Below are positions 62,439 to 63,846 of a stretch of 63,846 bases of DNA, piece by piece. Numbering within the stretch: position 1 is the first letter of the stretch; every line of letters starts with the position of its first letter. The notes beneath the pieces were generated by a model. That model saw only the letters and a list, made by a program, of their open reading frames with translations. It was not told where the DNA came from and searched no databases. A program made the translations under genes and the position numbers. Source of the DNA: Pseudomonadota bacterium (lineage in GTDB: Bacteria > Pseudomonadota > Gammaproteobacteria > Burkholderiales > Burkholderiaceae_C); NCBI GenBank assembly GCA_018241225.1, contig JAFEEG010000014.1, positions 1 to 63,846 of the forward strand, in the 5' to 3' direction.

Positions 62439-63488
62439 ATGCGTCTCAAGAAATTCGGCCGCACCGGCCTTTTCGTGTCCGAGCTGTGCCTGGGCACCAT
62501 GACCTTCGGCGGCGAAGGCGAGTTCTGGGGAAAGATCGGCACCACCCAGCAGGCCGATGCCGAGCGACTCATCGGCCGCGCGCTGGACGCGGGCATCAAC
62601 TTCATCGACACCGCCGACGTCTACTCGGCGGGTCTGTCCGAACACATCACGGGCCAGGCGCTGAAGAACCTGAAGGTCCCCCGCGAGAACGTGGTGGTGG
62701 CCACCAAGGTGTATGGCGAAACCGGCACCAAGACGGCCAACTCGCGCGGCATGTCGCGCTACCACATCATGGACGGAGTCAAGGCCAGCCTGCAGCGGCT
62801 GCAGCTGGACCATATCGATCTCTACCAGATCCATGCCTTCGACCCCGCCACGCCCATCGAGGAGGCGGTGCGCGCCATGGACGACCTGGTGCGCCAGGGC
62901 CATGTGCGCTATGTGGGCGTGTCCAACTGGGCGGCCTGGCAGATCATGAAGGCCATCGGCATTTCGGAGCGTCTGGGCCTGGCGCGCTTCGAATCGCTGC
63001 AGGCCTACTACACCATCGCCAACCGCGACCTCGAGCGCGAGCTGGTACCCATGCTGCAGAGCGAGCAGGTGGGCCTGATGGTGTGGAGCCCGCTGGCGGG
63101 CGGCCTGCTGTCGGGCAAGTTCGGCCGCCATGTGCCCGAGGACGCGGCGGCGGGCAGCCGGCGCGCGGTGTTCGACTTTCCGCCGGTGAATGCCGACCGG
63201 GCCTACGACTGCATCGAGGTGATGCACGGCATGGCCAAGAGCCGCGACGTGTCGGTGGCGCAGATTGCGCTGGCCTGGCTGCTGCACCAGAAGGCGGTGA
63301 CCAGCGTGATCGTAGGCGCCAAGCGCATCGAGCAACTGGACGACAACCTGGCCGCCTGCAAGGTGGACCTGACGGCCGACGAACTGGCCGCGCTCGACAA
63401 GGTGAGCGCGTTGCCGCCTGAATACCCTGGCTGGATGTTCACGCGCCAGGGCGAAGTGCGGCGCAACCAGTTGGCGCAGGCACGCTAG
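62439..63488 (+). CDS. Aldo/keto reductase
   Basis: The 349-residue protein is an NADPH-dependent reductase of the aldo/keto superfamily. The catalytic set is visible: aspartate and tyrosine in DTADVYSAGLSE, lysine in VATKVYGE and histidine in YQIHAFD. The C-terminal VTSVIVGAKRIEQLDDN is the cofactor-binding part. It resembles the YajO/PdxI-like group. The natural carbonyl substrate is unknown. A long hairpin follows its stop. Confidence 0.88.
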   Translation: MRLKKFGRTGLFVSELCLGTMTFGGEGEFWGKIGTTQQADAERLIGRALDAGINFIDTADVYSAGLSEHITGQALKNLKVPRENVVVATKVYGETGTKTANSRGMSRYHIMDGVKASLQRLQLDHIDLYQIHAFDPATPIEEAVRAMDDLVRQGHVRYVGVSNWAAWQIMKAIGISERLGLARFESLQAYYTIANRDLERELVPMLQSEQVGLMVWSPLAGGLLSGKFGRHVPEDAAAGSRRAVFDFPPVNADRAYDCIEVMHGMAKSRDVSVAQIALAWLLHQKAVTSVIVGAKRIEQLDDNLAACKVDLTADELAALDKVSALPPEYPGWMFTRQGEVRRNQLAQAR

Positions 63489-63498
63489 TCAGACAAGA

Positions 63499-63532
63499 AA
63501 GCCGCCGGGCCTTTTGCAAGGCACGGCGGCTT
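63499..63532. terminator. Bidirectional terminator hairpin
   Basis: A long stem-loop, with an outer 8-bp stem (63500-63507 with 63524-63531) and an inner 5-bp stem around a TTGC loop, lies between the convergent aldo/keto reductase and Bug-receptor genes. Short T-rich stretches follow on both strands. It probably ends both transcripts. Confidence 0.6.
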
Positions 63533-63552
63533 GTATCAGCAGCTTGGGCTGC

Positions 63553-63846
63553 TTAGTCGGCGTAGATGCCCGCGGCCTTGATGACCGGACCAAAGCGCGC
63601 CACCTCGGCCTGCACGAACTTCTTGTGCTCGGCCGGCTCCACGCGCTTGTCATTGACCACCACCGCGCCCAGGCCTTCCTGGCGCTTGATGAACTCCGGA
63701 TCCTTCAGCGCCACCTTCAGCGCGTCGTTGAGCTTCTTGAGCACCGGCGCAGGCGTGCCCTTGGGCGCATACAGCCCGTGCCAGATCGTGACCTGGAAGT
63801 TCTTCAGCCCCGACTCGTCCAGCGTCGGGATGTCCTTGAGCGCCGG
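63553..63846 (-). CDS. Bug-family (TTT) binding protein, 3' part only
   Basis: The last 97 residues of a Bug-type tripartite tricarboxylate receptor, whose 5' part lies beyond the window edge. The visible part contains IPTLDESGLKNFQVTIWHGL and APKGTPAPVLKKLNDALK, the C-terminal lobe typical of the family, and a normal stop. It is the third Bug receptor of the window and belongs to another locus. Confidence 0.85.
   Translation of the reverse strand, partial: PALKDIPTLDESGLKNFQVTIWHGLYAPKGTPAPVLKKLNDALKVALKDPEFIKRQEGLGAVVVNDKRVEPAEHKKFVQAEVARFGPVIKAAGIYAD

Overview
This 63.8 kb window is GC-rich bacterial chromosome, almost wall-to-wall coding. It looks like a member of the Comamonadaceae, most likely Variovorax or a close relative. 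That is an inference from three things: the gene order mutM - dynamin GTPase - mutY / TPR lipoprotein - lolB - ispE - tRNA-Gln - prs - rplY - pth, the cluster hrcA / nadK - recN - rapZ, and several orphan Bug-type (tripartite tricarboxylate) binding proteins. I see no insertion sequence, prophage, CRISPR array or integrase.

Layout. (1) 1-8.1 kb: a His-rich DUF4396 membrane protein behind a MerR-type metal operator, tRNA-Arg with promoter and terminator, an FHA protein, a LysR regulator divergent from a YeiH-type exporter, a BisC-like molybdopterin enzyme, an IclR regulator and an AraC regulator. (2) 8.2-22.6 kb, all plus strand: an acetylpolyamine-deacetylase-like enzyme, a class III aminotransferase, a complete Dpp-type ABC importer with fused ATPases, an aldehyde dehydrogenase, and a second complete Dpp-type importer with separate ATPases. 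Together they read as uptake plus deacetylation, transamination and oxidation of an acylated amine. (3) 22.7-30.2 kb: a tightly coupled acyl-CoA operon (family III CoA-transferase, thiol dioxygenase, two enoyl-CoA hydratases, NDP-forming acyl-CoA synthetase) followed by two Bug receptors. (4) 30.4-33.3 kb: a cytoplasmic sulfatase, a DUF202 membrane protein and, convergent, a formylglycine-generating enzyme that could mature the sulfatase. (5) 33.4-48.7 kb: housekeeping block with tRNA-Ile(CAU), hrcA, nadK, recN, rapZ, mutY, dynamin, mutM, TPR lipoprotein, lolB, ispE, tRNA-Gln, prs, rplY, pth, a frameshifted DUF4124 gene and a ferredoxin. (6) 48.8-56.3 kb: a third Dpp-type importer with amidase and alpha/beta hydrolase. 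(7) 56.3-63.8 kb: a CorA-like transporter, LysR/tautomerase pair, TPR protein, histidine phosphatase, hot-dog thioesterase, RidA-like protein, lipoprotein, aldo/keto reductase and the 3' part of another Bug receptor.

The most informative unlisted signals are regulatory. A 15-bp palindrome of IclR-operator type occurs at three promoters (before bisC, before iclR and before the acyl-CoA operon), each time near the -35 position. A CueR/PbrR-like operator precedes the DUF4396 gene. Several housekeeping genes (hrcA, nadK, the TPR lipoprotein, pth, the TTC38-like gene) have a -10 hexamer ending 6-8 bases before the start codon, which suggests leaderless mRNAs. There is also a recurrent sulfur theme: sulfate/sulfite-type exporter, sulfoxide reductase, thiol dioxygenase, sulfatase and its maturase.

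The first ~175 bases hold no gene I can support, and no gap between genes exceeds 300 bases.
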